Positions 51,401 through 59,442 of a DNA stretch of 64,000 nucleotides are shown here, one piece after another. The notes under the pieces were generated by a model. The model did no database searches. It saw only the letters and a program-made list of their open reading frames with translations, and was not told where the DNA came from. A program made the position numbers and the translations under genes. Position 1 is the stretch's first letter, and the number at the start of each line of letters is the position of its first letter. The DNA comes from Chloracidobacterium sp. (GTDB lineage: Bacteria; Acidobacteriota; Blastocatellia; Pyrinomonadales; Pyrinomonadaceae): positions 1,922,001 through 1,986,000 of the forward strand of contig JADJTD010000001.1 of assembly GCA_016711345.1 (NCBI GenBank), in the 5' to 3' direction.

Positions 51401-53532
51401 CCTGTCACCGTCGATGCCGTTCTGTTGTTCAGAGCGATCTCGGCCCTGCCGTTCAACTGGCCGTTCATTACAGTCGCGGTTAGATCGTTCAAAGCTACGC
51501 GCTCATTCGTAACATTCACTTTCGATCTCGCTGCTCCAAGAGCAACACTTCCGATCGCACCGCCGCCGAGGCTCATGTCCGCGGTCACGCGATAACGGCC
51601 AGATGGTTCAAGAATGTAAACCGGCTTTTGAATTTTTACGGCTTCGAGTTTACCGCCTTGCGGCAGGTTTTTGGTTTTCGCCAATGTCACATCGCCCGCA
51701 TCGATGTCGTTCGACGTCGCTTCGACACGGCCTTGCCTGACCGTTAGCCGGACGCCTCCAATATTAATGCTGCCAAGCACGGCCGAGCCTGTATCGATCT
51801 TTGCAACGCGAGTTTTGTCTGCATAAACCGTCAGTGCACCGCCGGAAATATTTTCAAGATCCACCGTCGGAGCAGTAACGCCGCTGACAGTCGTACCGTC
51901 AATATTAAGTTGGTCGACGCGAAGATTCTTAGCAGTAAAATCGGTCGTTTTCGGCAGATCTGTAAGTTGGAAATCGTCAACCGAAAGCTTTTTCGCTTTT
52001 ATACCCTTTATCGATCCGGCATCGGCCCTGACGTTGTTCAGACCAACCTCGGTCGTGCCTTTGCGATGTTTTACGCGGACATTTTGGCCGGTCACGCCTT
52101 GCAAACTAAAATCCTTAGACGAAAGGGACTTGGTATTTCCATTCGGAGCGGAAACATTTACGGTGCCGTTAGCCAGCGAAAATTTCAGGTTTCGCGCTTG
52201 CAGCTCGGCAAACTCCAGATCCTTGATCGAGAACTTTTGCGCTCGTCCGCTGCCGGCCTGTGCAGTGAGTTCGCGATCACGAACCTCGGCCGTCGCGTCG
52301 CGTAAAAATAAACCGCCTATGCCAAGATCATTCGTTTTTGCGGCCGCAGCCTGAAGCTCGCCCAGCCACCGAAAATCAGTTCCCGTCCCACGTACGTTTC
52401 CCGACAGCTTGAGAAAATCAACGCGAAAATCTTCGAACGTCAACATCTCTGCCACGGCAGTTCCGTTTGCTTCGTAATTGGCATTCGTTCCGGCAACAGT
52501 CGCCTCGACGTTCACGGCCTTGAGGTAAACGCCGTTCGCACGCAGGCTCTGAGCATCTGCCTCGCCTTCGATCCTATAAGTCTCGCCTTCGCCGGTCACC
52601 TTGCCTTTAAAATTGCCGACACCGACGAGCGAAGTGCCGATCGGTAAAATGCTCGACGCCTGCGTCAGATCGACGCTCGATTGAATATCGAATTCATAAC
52701 GCGGTGCGGCCCAATCGGTAAGCGTTCCCGTCAGCGTTGATTCACCGATGGGCGTTTTTAATTCAAAACTCTTGATCTCGGCTCCTCGGTTATCTGCTAT
52801 GCCCGAAGCTCGAATGTCTATGTCCTCCACCGAGCTTTCGTTATATATAAAGTTCGAGTCCGTCGAGGTCAGATCAAATTTGTAGCGTTTCTGTTCATCT
52901 GGAACCTCGCGATTCTCCGGCGAAAGAAGAAACAGAACGTTCTTCGCATTACCTGAGACCTTTCGTGACAGATCGCCAAAATGCACGACGCTGTCAGCAA
53001 GCGAAAAATCGACCGAGTTGTATTTGAAATTTACGGACGATCCGCGCTCATCCTCGACGAGTTTAAGGTTTGCAAAATTCGAACGCCCGTTCTCGTCAAA
53101 CTTTACCCAAGCCTCGGCTCCCTTGATCTCGGTCTTATCTATACTGATGTCGCGGCTCAATTGCCATGCGTAAAGGTTCTGGACCGTCAACAAAAGATGA
53201 GCATCGCGGATAAAGAAAAGTTTCTCGCCACTTACGCGATCGTTAAATGTCGCGTTTTTGAGTTCGAGTTCGAGCGGATTGACCGTGACGCGAAAAACAT
53301 CGGCACTAAAATCAACGCCGATGTCAGCCATCTTTGTAACAAACTGCGTCTTTACATAGTTGTTAAAAACGCCGCTACGGTAAATGATGAACGAAAAAAG
53401 CACAAGCAAAAACGCCGCCGCCGCAAGCACCACAGCCGCGATCACGCCATTGCGCCGCGTAAAAAACCGTCTGCGCATGATCTGCGGTGACGGTTCCTGC
53501 GGTTCACTGTTTTCGTTCTCGTCTTCGGGCAT
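48424..53532 (-). CDS. tamB: TamB-like inner-membrane/periplasmic translocation protein
   Basis: 1702 residues from the ATG at 53532 (a TTG four codons upstream is possible). One membrane helix at about 30-55 anchors it in the inner membrane. The rest is a very long repetitive beta structure (AsmA-like first, about 60-600) ending in the DUF490/TamB domain (about 1350-1702, with FDLVIEGRDALVVKNNIADL and GTIFFRKERYEVQRGVLEF). Such proteins bridge the periplasm and work with an Omp85 partner, encoded next. Likely involved in outer-membrane protein or lipid transport. Confidence 0.92.
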   Translation of the reverse strand: MPEDENENSEPQEPSPQIMRRRFFTRRNGVIAAVVLAAAAFLLVLFSFIIYRSGVFNNYVKTQFVTKMADIGVDFSADVFRVTVNPLELELKNATFNDRVSGEKLFFIRDAHLLLTVQNLYAWQLSRDISIDKTEIKGAEAWVKFDENGRSNFANLKLVEDERGSSVNFKYNSVDFSLADSVVHFGDLSRKVSGNAKNVLFLLSPENREVPDEQKRYKFDLTSTDSNFIYNESSVEDIDIRASGIADNRGAEIKSFELKTPIGESTLTGTLTDWAAPRYEFDIQSSVDLTQASSILPIGTSLVGVGNFKGKVTGEGETYRIEGEADAQSLRANGVYLKAVNVEATVAGTNANYEANGTAVAEMLTFEDFRVDFLKLSGNVRGTGTDFRWLGELQAAAAKTNDLGIGGLFLRDATAEVRDRELTAQAGSGRAQKFSIKDLEFAELQARNLKFSLANGTVNVSAPNGNTKSLSSKDFSLQGVTGQNVRVKHRKGTTEVGLNNVRADAGSIKGIKAKKLSVDDFQLTDLPKTTDFTAKNLRVDQLNIDGTTVSGVTAPTVDLENISGGALTVYADKTRVAKIDTGSAVLGSINIGGVRLTVRQGRVEATSNDIDAGDVTLAKTKNLPQGGKLEAVKIQKPVYILEPSGRYRVTADMSLGGGAIGSVALGAARSKVNVTNERVALNDLTATVMNGQLNGRAEIALNNRTASTVTGDFANLDISKLLALQSGRIIPIEGETTGNIDLTFSGTNFRTASGTVNAGITANAGTADSGLIPISGQVRLNAANGLFNIDTADLRSANSSLNASGRFDLKDQNSDLTLALRSADASEIERLVRVLGVSPEFERQMDSMQVAVGGKLTFDGSLTGNLSDPTIDGKASLDSIALRGREIGSVSTDIFVSPSGTELRNGKLRESSGGNASFTVSIPTGKTNSVAVKAELTNINAGNLLAALPIDLPEGIRDLNGNTSGTVDITGLPEQATGLIDLAAANGVIAGQAFDNLKVKAGFSGTRIELQTGEMQIGAGRLNASGNFDRASSAFAADLNGKGVPLPLVLALLPKSVSLPVISGDLDFTAKATGEYNRPSTYDVNFNGIAPNVAVNETSLGNIAFNGKTVNRVLTAELTANLDGRPQVINASVNLADDNLPFMASTDFNQSPVAPFLAFVKQLKDFPITGTGTGRVEFGGNLSALDDKGKRIYTAANLSGTAQFSQLALQIQETPLAAAEPIVIRFNPREIIFESARFAGGGSNMTIAGTKALTDNGNNNLSIDGRVNLTLLNLLTKDTFFSGFADTSVRLSGPNATARLSGTANIVNGSVATFMGSDRFTIERLKARVIFTSNQVEVEEATGYLGGGKFTGSGGGILDGLSVQTFRFSLDGNNVTVPLPKDFMTTGDAQLEIIGVRDNPVQNLQLTISGRVYARRSIYSKDIDLANLVSGRRDPILSSGGSSLTVPRFDLVIEGRDALVVKNNIADLTASVSLVLTGDANEPRISGRITANSGTIFFRKERYEVQRGVLEFPPDTAVEPVINLQAESEIAGYQVYINLSGPLKDSEQLSATVRSSPALPQADVVSLITTGSLTNTAGGLPTFAQTGINTAAEILTDSIINNPARKATDRLFGLNVFEIDPIISGQNIANPSARLTVGRQINKNLRVTYATNLSQDQNQILALEYRVSNKLSLVAQYEQRALSNVTRTRDNFSFEIRFRRRF

Positions 53533-53550
53533 ATCGATCAGCAATTAAAC

Positions 53551-53619
53551 TTTGTGTCCTTTGTGTCTTCTCTCCGCGCCCTCCGTGTTAAAAATTTGAT
53601 TAAACACAAAGGACACAAA
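53551..53619. repeat. Palindromic repeat of the ACACAAAGGACACAAA type
   Basis: TTTGTGTCCTTTGTGT (53551-53566) and ACACAAAGGACACAAA (53604-53619) are a perfect 16-bp inverted repeat with a 37-base loop. Further half-copies (CTCCACAAAGAGCACAGAGA) run to about 53644. It lies between the RibBX-like gene and tamB, and resembles the CCACAGAGGACACAGAG palindromes in architecture. Confidence 0.75.
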
Positions 53620-53646
53620 GAATCTCCACAAAGAGCACAGAGAAAT

Positions 53647-54774
53647 CTACAAGCTCACCGTCTCGACTATCTCAAGGTCAAACGCATCCAGAGCATTTAC
53701 CTTCGGCGGATGATTAGACAGCAGCCGAATTTTCTTGACGCCGAGATCTTTTAATATCTGCGCGCCGATGCCGTAATCGTGAACTTTTCCATAACCCGTC
53801 TCACGTTTTGCCGTCTGAAAGTCCATTCCCTGCTCCTGCATCAGCGCATAGGTCCTGAGCTGATTCACAAGATCAAGGTTATTCTCTCGCTGGCGCAAAT
53901 ACAGTATGACGCCATAACCTGCTTCTGAGATCTTTTGGAGAGAGGTTTGCACAGCGTTTGACGCTTCGCCTAAGCCGACGCCAAACATCGCAAACGTGAC
54001 GTTCTCGGTTTGGACGCGAACTATCACAGGCTCGGTTGCACTCGAAACGTCGCCCATCGCCAGCGCAAGATGCGTTTCGCCGTTCACCTCGTTCTCATAA
54101 AGCACCGCCCGAAACGTCCCAAACTGCGTCGGCAGGTCCGTTTCAACAACGCGCTTCACCAATGTTTCTTTATGGATTCGATAACGAACAAGGTCGGCGA
54201 CTGAGATGATCTTCAGCCCATGTTTCTCCGCAAAAACTTCAAGCTCCGGCATCCGCGCCATCGTGCCGTCGTCGTTCATGATCTCGCAGATAACAGCCGC
54301 CGGCTGCAATCCCGCGATCCGCGCAATATCAACGCTCGCCTCAGTTTGCCCAACGCGCACAAGCACGCCGCCATTCTTTGCCCGCAAAGGAAAAACATGC
54401 CCCGGCCGCGCCAGATCCGAAGCTTTCGACTTCGGATCGACCGCAGTTAATATCGTCTTCGCCCGATCAGCCGCCGAAATGCCCGTCGTCACACCTTCGC
54501 GAGCCTCGATCGAAGTCGTAAACGCCGTGCCCATGCTCGAGGTGTTTTCCGTTGTCTGCGGGAACAGTTGTAGCTCATTACAGCGCTCCTCGGTCAACGG
54601 CATACAGATCAAACCGCGGCCATGCACCGCCATAAAATTAATGATCTCCGGCGTCACCATCTCCGCCGCGCAGACGAGATCGCCCTCATTTTCACGGTCC
54701 TCGTCATCCACGACGATTATCATTTTTCCGTCGCGGATGTCGCGCGCGGCATCTTCTATCGAGGCTAAAGGCAT
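53647..54774 (-). CDS. ribB: Dihydroxybutanone-phosphate synthase with degenerate GTP cyclohydrolase II half (RibBX-like)
   Basis: 375 residues from ATG 54774 (a TTG at 54786 is in frame). Residues 1-200 are a complete 3,4-dihydroxy-2-butanone 4-phosphate synthase: VVDDEDRENEGD acidic metal site, TGISAADRAKTI and RPGHVFPLRAKNGGVL. Residues 205-375 have the fold of GTP cyclohydrolase II, but the zinc Cys triad (normally C-x-x-G-D...R-C-D-C) reads ENVTFAMFGVGLGEASNAV with no Cys, and the EGRGIGL loop reads RENNLDL. So the second half is very probably catalytically dead, as in RibBX proteins. A separate ribA must exist elsewhere if riboflavin is made. Confidence 0.9.
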   Translation of the reverse strand: MPLASIEDAARDIRDGKMIIVVDDEDRENEGDLVCAAEMVTPEIINFMAVHGRGLICMPLTEERCNELQLFPQTTENTSSMGTAFTTSIEAREGVTTGISAADRAKTILTAVDPKSKASDLARPGHVFPLRAKNGGVLVRVGQTEASVDIARIAGLQPAAVICEIMNDDGTMARMPELEVFAEKHGLKIISVADLVRYRIHKETLVKRVVETDLPTQFGTFRAVLYENEVNGETHLALAMGDVSSATEPVIVRVQTENVTFAMFGVGLGEASNAVQTSLQKISEAGYGVILYLRQRENNLDLVNQLRTYALMQEQGMDFQTAKRETGYGKVHDYGIGAQILKDLGVKKIRLLSNHPPKVNALDAFDLEIVETVSL

Positions 54775-54922
54775 TTTTGATCTCAACGTGGGCGCGAAAA
54801 AAAAGGCGCCGCTATGCGTGTGTTAACTAAATTCTAACGAATGGCGGGCATTTAGGCGAATAAAAACGGGGTGATCGCCGTCGCTTTTGTCTTTTTGGCG
54901 CAACTTGTCACAATATCCACTT

Positions 54923-56104
54923 ATGCTGCAGCCGCAAAGGGTCCGATTGCTAAAGGTCCTCCTACATATAATCTTTCTGCTCTCAGGTGTTACCGCTGTC
55001 CTCGTCGGTCCGATCCTGCCGGTGCTCGCAAAGCATTTTGCGCTAAATGACCTGGAGGTCAGCTTCTTTTTCCCGGCTCAATTTGCGGGTTCGCTGACGG
55101 GCTCATTTATCACGAGCCGTTTAGCGAAACACAATAAATATATGACCGCGGCGATCATCGGCGGCGTCATGATGGCGATCGGTATGTTGCTGATGAACGC
55201 TGATTCGTTCGCGGGTTGTCTGGTTGGATTTTTTGTCAACGGACTCGGCATCGGGCTGACGCTGCCGTCGATCAATATGATGATAGTCGAGGTCGAACCC
55301 GAACGCCCCGCAGCCGCTCTCAGCTTTCTAAACTTCTGCTGGGGCGTCGGAGCGATCCTCTGCAAACCGTTCGTCGATCTTTTCAGCACGCCGGACAGCA
55401 TCGGGCTGACGACTATAATTCTCGCCGTACCGCTTCTGGTATTTTCGCTGTTGCTGCGTCTCGCGGCCGGCCCGTCAAAGCAAGCCGCTGCACAAACAGT
55501 CAAAGACACCGACGCCGACTACGAACCGATCTGGCGAATGCCGATCGCGTGGGCCATCGCCTTTTTCAACTTCGTCCACGTCGGTTTCGAAAGCGGCATG
55601 GGCGGTTGGCTGACCACCTACACCGACCGGCTCGAAGGCCAGCCGATCACCACCTGGCTGTCGCCAACGCTGCTCTATTTCCTGTTCTTCGTCATCGGCC
55701 GCGGAGCCGCTCCGCTCCTGTTTCGCTTTCTGAACGAGAATAAAATGCTCTTCCTCGGCCTCGCAATAGTCCTCGTGGGAATGGCACTTACGCTGTCTGC
55801 TCACACAATTCTTGCGTTAAGCCTCGGCTCATCCATCGCCGGATTTGGCACCTCGTGGATATTCCCGACCAACGTCTCGCGATTCTCAAAAACCTTTGGC
55901 CCTGCCGCCAACCGACGCGCAACCCCGCTATTCATGTTCGGCACCCTCGGCGCCGCGTCAGTAACATGGCTCATCGGCTTCATCTCCAACCAAACCGGCA
56001 ACCTCCGCTCCGGAATGTATGTGCTGGTCGTGAGCGTCGTTGTCCTTATCGTCGTCCAAATAGGATTGAGCGTTAAAACATTGAGAATCGAGAAAAAGTA
56101 TTGA
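54923..56104 (+). CDS. MFS transporter
   Basis: 393 residues from ATG 54923, with 12 predicted membrane helices. The pattern resembles the sugar-type (FucP/Bsc6-like) branch: GPILPVLAKHFALNDLEVSF at helix 1, FVNGLGIGLTLPSINMMIVE at helix 4, and FNFVHVGFESGMGGWLTTYT at helix 7. Substrate cannot be assigned. Divergent from the RibBX-like gene; no regulator or catabolic gene is adjacent. Confidence 0.85.
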   Translation: MLQPQRVRLLKVLLHIIFLLSGVTAVLVGPILPVLAKHFALNDLEVSFFFPAQFAGSLTGSFITSRLAKHNKYMTAAIIGGVMMAIGMLLMNADSFAGCLVGFFVNGLGIGLTLPSINMMIVEVEPERPAAALSFLNFCWGVGAILCKPFVDLFSTPDSIGLTTIILAVPLLVFSLLLRLAAGPSKQAAAQTVKDTDADYEPIWRMPIAWAIAFFNFVHVGFESGMGGWLTTYTDRLEGQPITTWLSPTLLYFLFFVIGRGAAPLLFRFLNENKMLFLGLAIVLVGMALTLSAHTILALSLGSSIAGFGTSWIFPTNVSRFSKTFGPAANRRATPLFMFGTLGAASVTWLIGFISNQTGNLRSGMYVLVVSVVVLIVVQIGLSVKTLRIEKKY

Positions 56105-56161
56105 CAGCCTGTATAGCCTGGATGAGGAGTTGATCCGTCATGTGAGATCAAAACTATACGT

Positions 56162-56187
56162 ATTGTATGCAGCGATCAACATACAAT
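56162..56187. repeat. Short inverted repeat after the MFS gene
   Basis: ATTGTATG (56162-56169) and CATACAAT (56180-56187), perfect 8-bp arms and a 10-base loop, 58 bases after the MFS stop. No T-run follows, so it is not a typical terminator. Confidence 0.45.
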
Positions 56188-56357
56188 GAGTATCAATTCA
56201 GTGAATAGTTAATAGTTAACAGTGATGGCCGCAAAATAATTACATTGTGGTCACATTTTGACGCAGTTGAGTCGGCAAGGCAATGAGGAACAAAATGTGG
56301 TAGCCATGTGATCTAGATCGCGGCGGCGCTAGGTTGATGTGGGCGAGGCATAAGCCA

Positions 56358-56507
56358 TTATCTCGCTCTTTTGGCTCGCGGGATTCCGTGGCCGGCGCGG
56401 ACGCGGTAGTTGAGTTCGAGGATCAGGACGCCGTCTTCGATGATTGCGGATGGGAATCGTACGGTGTAGTCGAGGCTGATGTCGTGCTTTCGTATAAAAC
56501 GCAGCTT
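56358..56507 (-). pseudogene. Possible remnant of a gene (no start)
   Basis: A 49-codon open stretch on the minus strand, ending at TAA 56360-56358, with coding-like composition and a sensible beta pattern (DISLDYTVRFPSAIIEDGVL, ILELNYRVRAGHGIPRAKRAR). A stop at 56508-56510 closes it upstream and there is no start codon. I cannot name a family. The rest of 56105-56801 shows no gene. Confidence 0.3.
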
Positions 56508-56706
56508 CTAAAACAGCTTTCTGAAAGCAAGAAATTTACTTAGATTAGCTGACGACGTTCGGTGGCTGGCGTGGTCGGCGGTGGCCGTCGAGACGGCTGT
56601 TTTGCGGGCGAGGCGGCGAAATCGGCAGAGCCAACCGGTGGTCGACTAGTGGAAATCGCAAAAAACGACGTTTTTAGAGCTGAAATTGTCTTAAATATGA
56701 AATTTT

Positions 56707-56778
56707 CCGATGGCTTTTTGAGGGTCTCCGATGGCTTTTTGGGGGTCGAGCGATGGCTTTTTGACCCTTTCCGATGGC
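56707..56778 (+). repeat. CCGATGGCTTTTTG short tandem repeat, block 1
   Basis: Four copies of CGATGGC, the first three as CGATGGCTTTTTG followed by a G/C-rich spacer (AGGGTCTC, GGGGTCGAG, ACCCTTTC), at 21-22-base spacing. An inverted block with the same unit lies at 59212-59289, on the other side of galU and serS. It falls between a non-coding region and the galU stop. Confidence 0.75.
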
Positions 56779-56801
56779 GCAAACCCGCCGCGACGCATTT
56801 T

Positions 56802-57677
56802 TTATGCACTGAGATCGAGAGTTTTTAAATAATTTCGAAATTCTTCACCTAGGTCTTCGCGTTTTAGAGCAAGTTCGACAGTTGCCATCAAAAAGCCCAG
56901 TTTATCGCCCGCATCGTGGCGTTTTCCTTCGAGTTTGACCGCGTAGAAAGGCCTTTCTTTCAACAAAATACGCATCGCGTCGGTGATCTGTATCTCGCCG
57001 CCGGCACCAGGCTTGGTTTGCTCGATCGCCTTGAAAATATCAGGCGTAAAAATATACCTTCCAATAATGGCCAGATCGGACGGAGCGTCAGCAAATTTCG
57101 GCTTTTCGACCATGTCCTTGATCTTGTAAACATTAGGTTCGACCTCGTCGGCATCGATCACTCCGAACCGCGAGATGTCTTCTCCGGCGACCTGCATCGT
57201 GGCTATAACAGGAGCATTATACTTCTCAAAAACCTCGACCATCTGTTTTAAGGCAGGTTTTTCGGCGTCCACAATGTCGTCCGCCAGCAATGCCGCAAAC
57301 GGCTCATTGCCGACAAAATCCTTTGCCTGATAGATCGCATGGCCAAGGCCCAAAGCCTGTTTTTGCCGCGTGTAGCTGATATGAACCATGTCCGAGATCG
57401 CCCGCACCGCCTCAAAAAGCCCTTGTTTACCGCGTTCTTTTAGCAGTTGTTCGAGCTCGAACGATATATCGAAATGATTCTCGATCGTGCTTTTGTCACG
57501 GCCTGTGATGATCAAAATGGACTCGATGCCGCTTGCGACGGCTTCCTCTATCACATACTGGATAAGGGGTTTATCGACCAGCGGCAGCATTTCTTTAGGC
57601 GATGATTTCGTCGCCGGTAGAAACCTTGTACCTAGCCCCGCAGCGGGGAAAACAGCCTTGCGAATTTTGTTTGTCAT
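56802..57677 (-). CDS. galU: UTP-glucose-1-phosphate uridylyltransferase
   Basis: 291 residues from ATG 57677 (a TTG at 57701 is in frame but has no ribosome site). Makes UDP-glucose for cell-envelope polysaccharides. The nucleotide-binding start AVFPAAGLGTRFLPATKSSP with KEMLPLVDKPLIQYV, the metal-site LLADDIV and GAGGEIQITDAM are family signatures. Divergent from serS, with a nested hairpin between the two. Confidence 0.95.
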   Translation of the reverse strand: MTNKIRKAVFPAAGLGTRFLPATKSSPKEMLPLVDKPLIQYVIEEAVASGIESILIITGRDKSTIENHFDISFELEQLLKERGKQGLFEAVRAISDMVHISYTRQKQALGLGHAIYQAKDFVGNEPFAALLADDIVDAEKPALKQMVEVFEKYNAPVIATMQVAGEDISRFGVIDADEVEPNVYKIKDMVEKPKFADAPSDLAIIGRYIFTPDIFKAIEQTKPGAGGEIQITDAMRILLKERPFYAVKLEGKRHDAGDKLGFLMATVELALKREDLGEEFRNYLKTLDLSA

Positions 57678-57703
57678 ACCAATTTTGCTAAATTCAACCA
57701 ACG

Positions 57704-57774
57704 GGCAGAAACGCGAGTGTTAACGAGCGTGCTTTCGTGCGGTCGGCACGCTCCTTCACAGTCGCGTTTCTGCC
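57704..57774. repeat. Nested palindrome between galU and serS
   Basis: Outer arms GGCAGAAACGCGA (57704-57716) and TCGCGTTTCTGCC (57762-57774) are perfect over 13 bp. Inside, GAGCGTGC (57725-57732) and GCACGCTC (57746-57753) form a second perfect 8-bp stem. TTTT follows on the plus strand. Between two divergent genes a terminator is not needed, so this is more likely a dispersed palindromic (REP-like) element. Confidence 0.7.
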
Positions 57775-57831
57775 TTTTGTGAGATTTTAGGCTAAAAATC
57801 GCACAGAAACAACTATTCGTAAGTATTACCG

Positions 57832-59115
57832 ATGCTCGACCTCAATTTTGTAAGAGATAATTTGGATGCGGTTCGCTCAGCGCTGAAAAACCGCAATTTT
57901 CCTACCGATTCGCTCGATAAGTTTGTCGAGCTCGACGCCGAGCGCCGCCGCGTCATAGGCGAAGCCGACAAGATCAACCAGCTTAGAAACTCATCAAGTA
58001 AAGAGATCGGTGCTCTAATGCAGGCCGGAAATAAGGACGAAGCCGATGCCAAAAAGGCTGAAATTGCAGGGCTAAAAAACAAACAGACTGAGTTTGAGCG
58101 GCTTCGCGATGAGTCTGTTGCATCAATGCACGAACTGCTGGCCGGCTTGCCGAATATTCCCGCTGATGACGTCCCGATAGGTGCGGATGAGTCTGCAAAC
58201 AAAGAGGTTAGGCGTTGGGGTGAGCCGAAAGAATTTGATTTTGAGCCAAAGGACCACGTCGATCTCGGCGAAAAGTTAGGCATTATCGACTTTGAAAGGG
58301 CGACAAAGATCGCAGGTTCACGGTTTGCGATCCTTAACGGAGCAGGTGCTCGACTTAGCCGAGCATTGATCAATTTCATGCTTGAGGTCCACACGACCGA
58401 GCATGGATATACTGAGACGCTGCCGCCTTTTTTGGTAAATAGAACGGCACTTTTCGGCACAAACCAACTGCCGAAATTTGAAGACGATCTGTTTCATATC
58501 AAGGACGATCGAGGCTTTGCTTTGATACCAACGGCCGAAGTTCCGGTCACAAATTATCATTCCGAAGAGATCCTTGACGCATCTGAGCTTCCCAAGTACT
58601 TTACGGCTTATACACCATGTTTTCGCAGCGAAGCTGGCAGTTACGGCCGTGATACACGCGGACTAATACGCCAGCATCAGTTTGAAAAAGTGGAGCTTGT
58701 AAAGCTGTGTGTGCCCGAAAATTCCGAAGACGAACACGAAAAGCTGACCGCAAACGCCGAACGCATCTTGCAGCTTCTTGGTTTGCCATATCGCACGATG
58801 GTCCTTTCCACAGGCGATATGGGCTTTGGCGCCAGAAAGACCTACGACATTGAGGTTTGGCTGCCAAGCCAGAAAACGTATCGCGAAATATCGTCATGTA
58901 GTAATTGCGGTGACTTCCAGGCGAGGCGTATGAACACGCGTTTTCGCCGTGCCGGCGGTGCAAAGCCTGAATTTGTTCATACTCTGAACGGCAGCGGCCT
59001 GGCTGTAGGCCGAACATGGATAGCTATACTCGAAAACTATCAGCAAGCTGACGGTTCAATTCTTATCCCCGAAGCTTTGCAACCCTATATGAACGGGTTA
59101 AAAAGAATTTCCTGA
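57832..59115 (+). CDS. serS: Seryl-tRNA synthetase
   Basis: 427 residues, usual length. Charges tRNA-Ser and tRNA-Sec with serine; the latter is the substrate of SelA in this window. N-terminal coiled-coil arm at about 30-105 (RRVIGEADKINQLRNSSSKE), class II motif 2 CFRSEAGSYGRDTRGLIRQHQFEKVEL and motif 3 GSGLAVGRTWIAILENYQ. TAEVPVTNYH is the serine-binding segment. A T-rich stretch (TATCTTTTTTGATG) follows the stop. Confidence 0.96.
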   Translation: MLDLNFVRDNLDAVRSALKNRNFPTDSLDKFVELDAERRRVIGEADKINQLRNSSSKEIGALMQAGNKDEADAKKAEIAGLKNKQTEFERLRDESVASMHELLAGLPNIPADDVPIGADESANKEVRRWGEPKEFDFEPKDHVDLGEKLGIIDFERATKIAGSRFAILNGAGARLSRALINFMLEVHTTEHGYTETLPPFLVNRTALFGTNQLPKFEDDLFHIKDDRGFALIPTAEVPVTNYHSEEILDASELPKYFTAYTPCFRSEAGSYGRDTRGLIRQHQFEKVELVKLCVPENSEDEHEKLTANAERILQLLGLPYRTMVLSTGDMGFGARKTYDIEVWLPSQKTYREISSCSNCGDFQARRMNTRFRRAGGAKPEFVHTLNGSGLAVGRTWIAILENYQQADGSILIPEALQPYMNGLKRIS

Positions 59116-59211
59116 TACTATCTTTTTTGATGTTTTTGTTTAATTTTTACGTCGTTGCGGGGAAAAGATCCCGCGGACAAGCCAAAATGTCCTAGAAATA
59201 TATTGACGTTT

Positions 59212-59289
59212 AAAAAGCCATCGGAGACCCCCCAAAAAGCCATCGCTAGACCTCAAAAAGCCATCGCTAGACCCCAAAAAGCCATCGGA
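59212..59289 (-). repeat. CCGATGGCTTTTTG short tandem repeat, block 2 (inverted)
   Basis: Four copies of AAAAAGCCATCG at 21-22-base spacing, with spacers GAGACCCCCC, CTAGACCTC and CTAGACCCC. Reverse complement of the unit in block 1 (56707-56778). The 59116-59442 stretch around it shows no gene. Confidence 0.75.
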
Positions 59290-59442
59290 AAAAAGTGCAT
59301 TTGAGGGCCAAATCTCCAAAAGACTTTCGTCATATAACCTCACGAACATTGGATCCATCATTTCATCAATCAACGCTGATCTCGTCATTGTTTCGAAAAG
59401 GCAGACTCAATATCCTGGTTGAAGGACTCCCGTTCGACAAAC

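Noticed and set aside
56562..56828. Short frames translating the CCGATGGCTTTTTG blocks as SDGFL repeats (also 59140-59388, minus)
   Set aside because: Both blocks translate alike because the DNA unit is 21-22 bases; spacing is not always a multiple of three, one frame overlaps the galU end, and the rest of each frame has no pattern.
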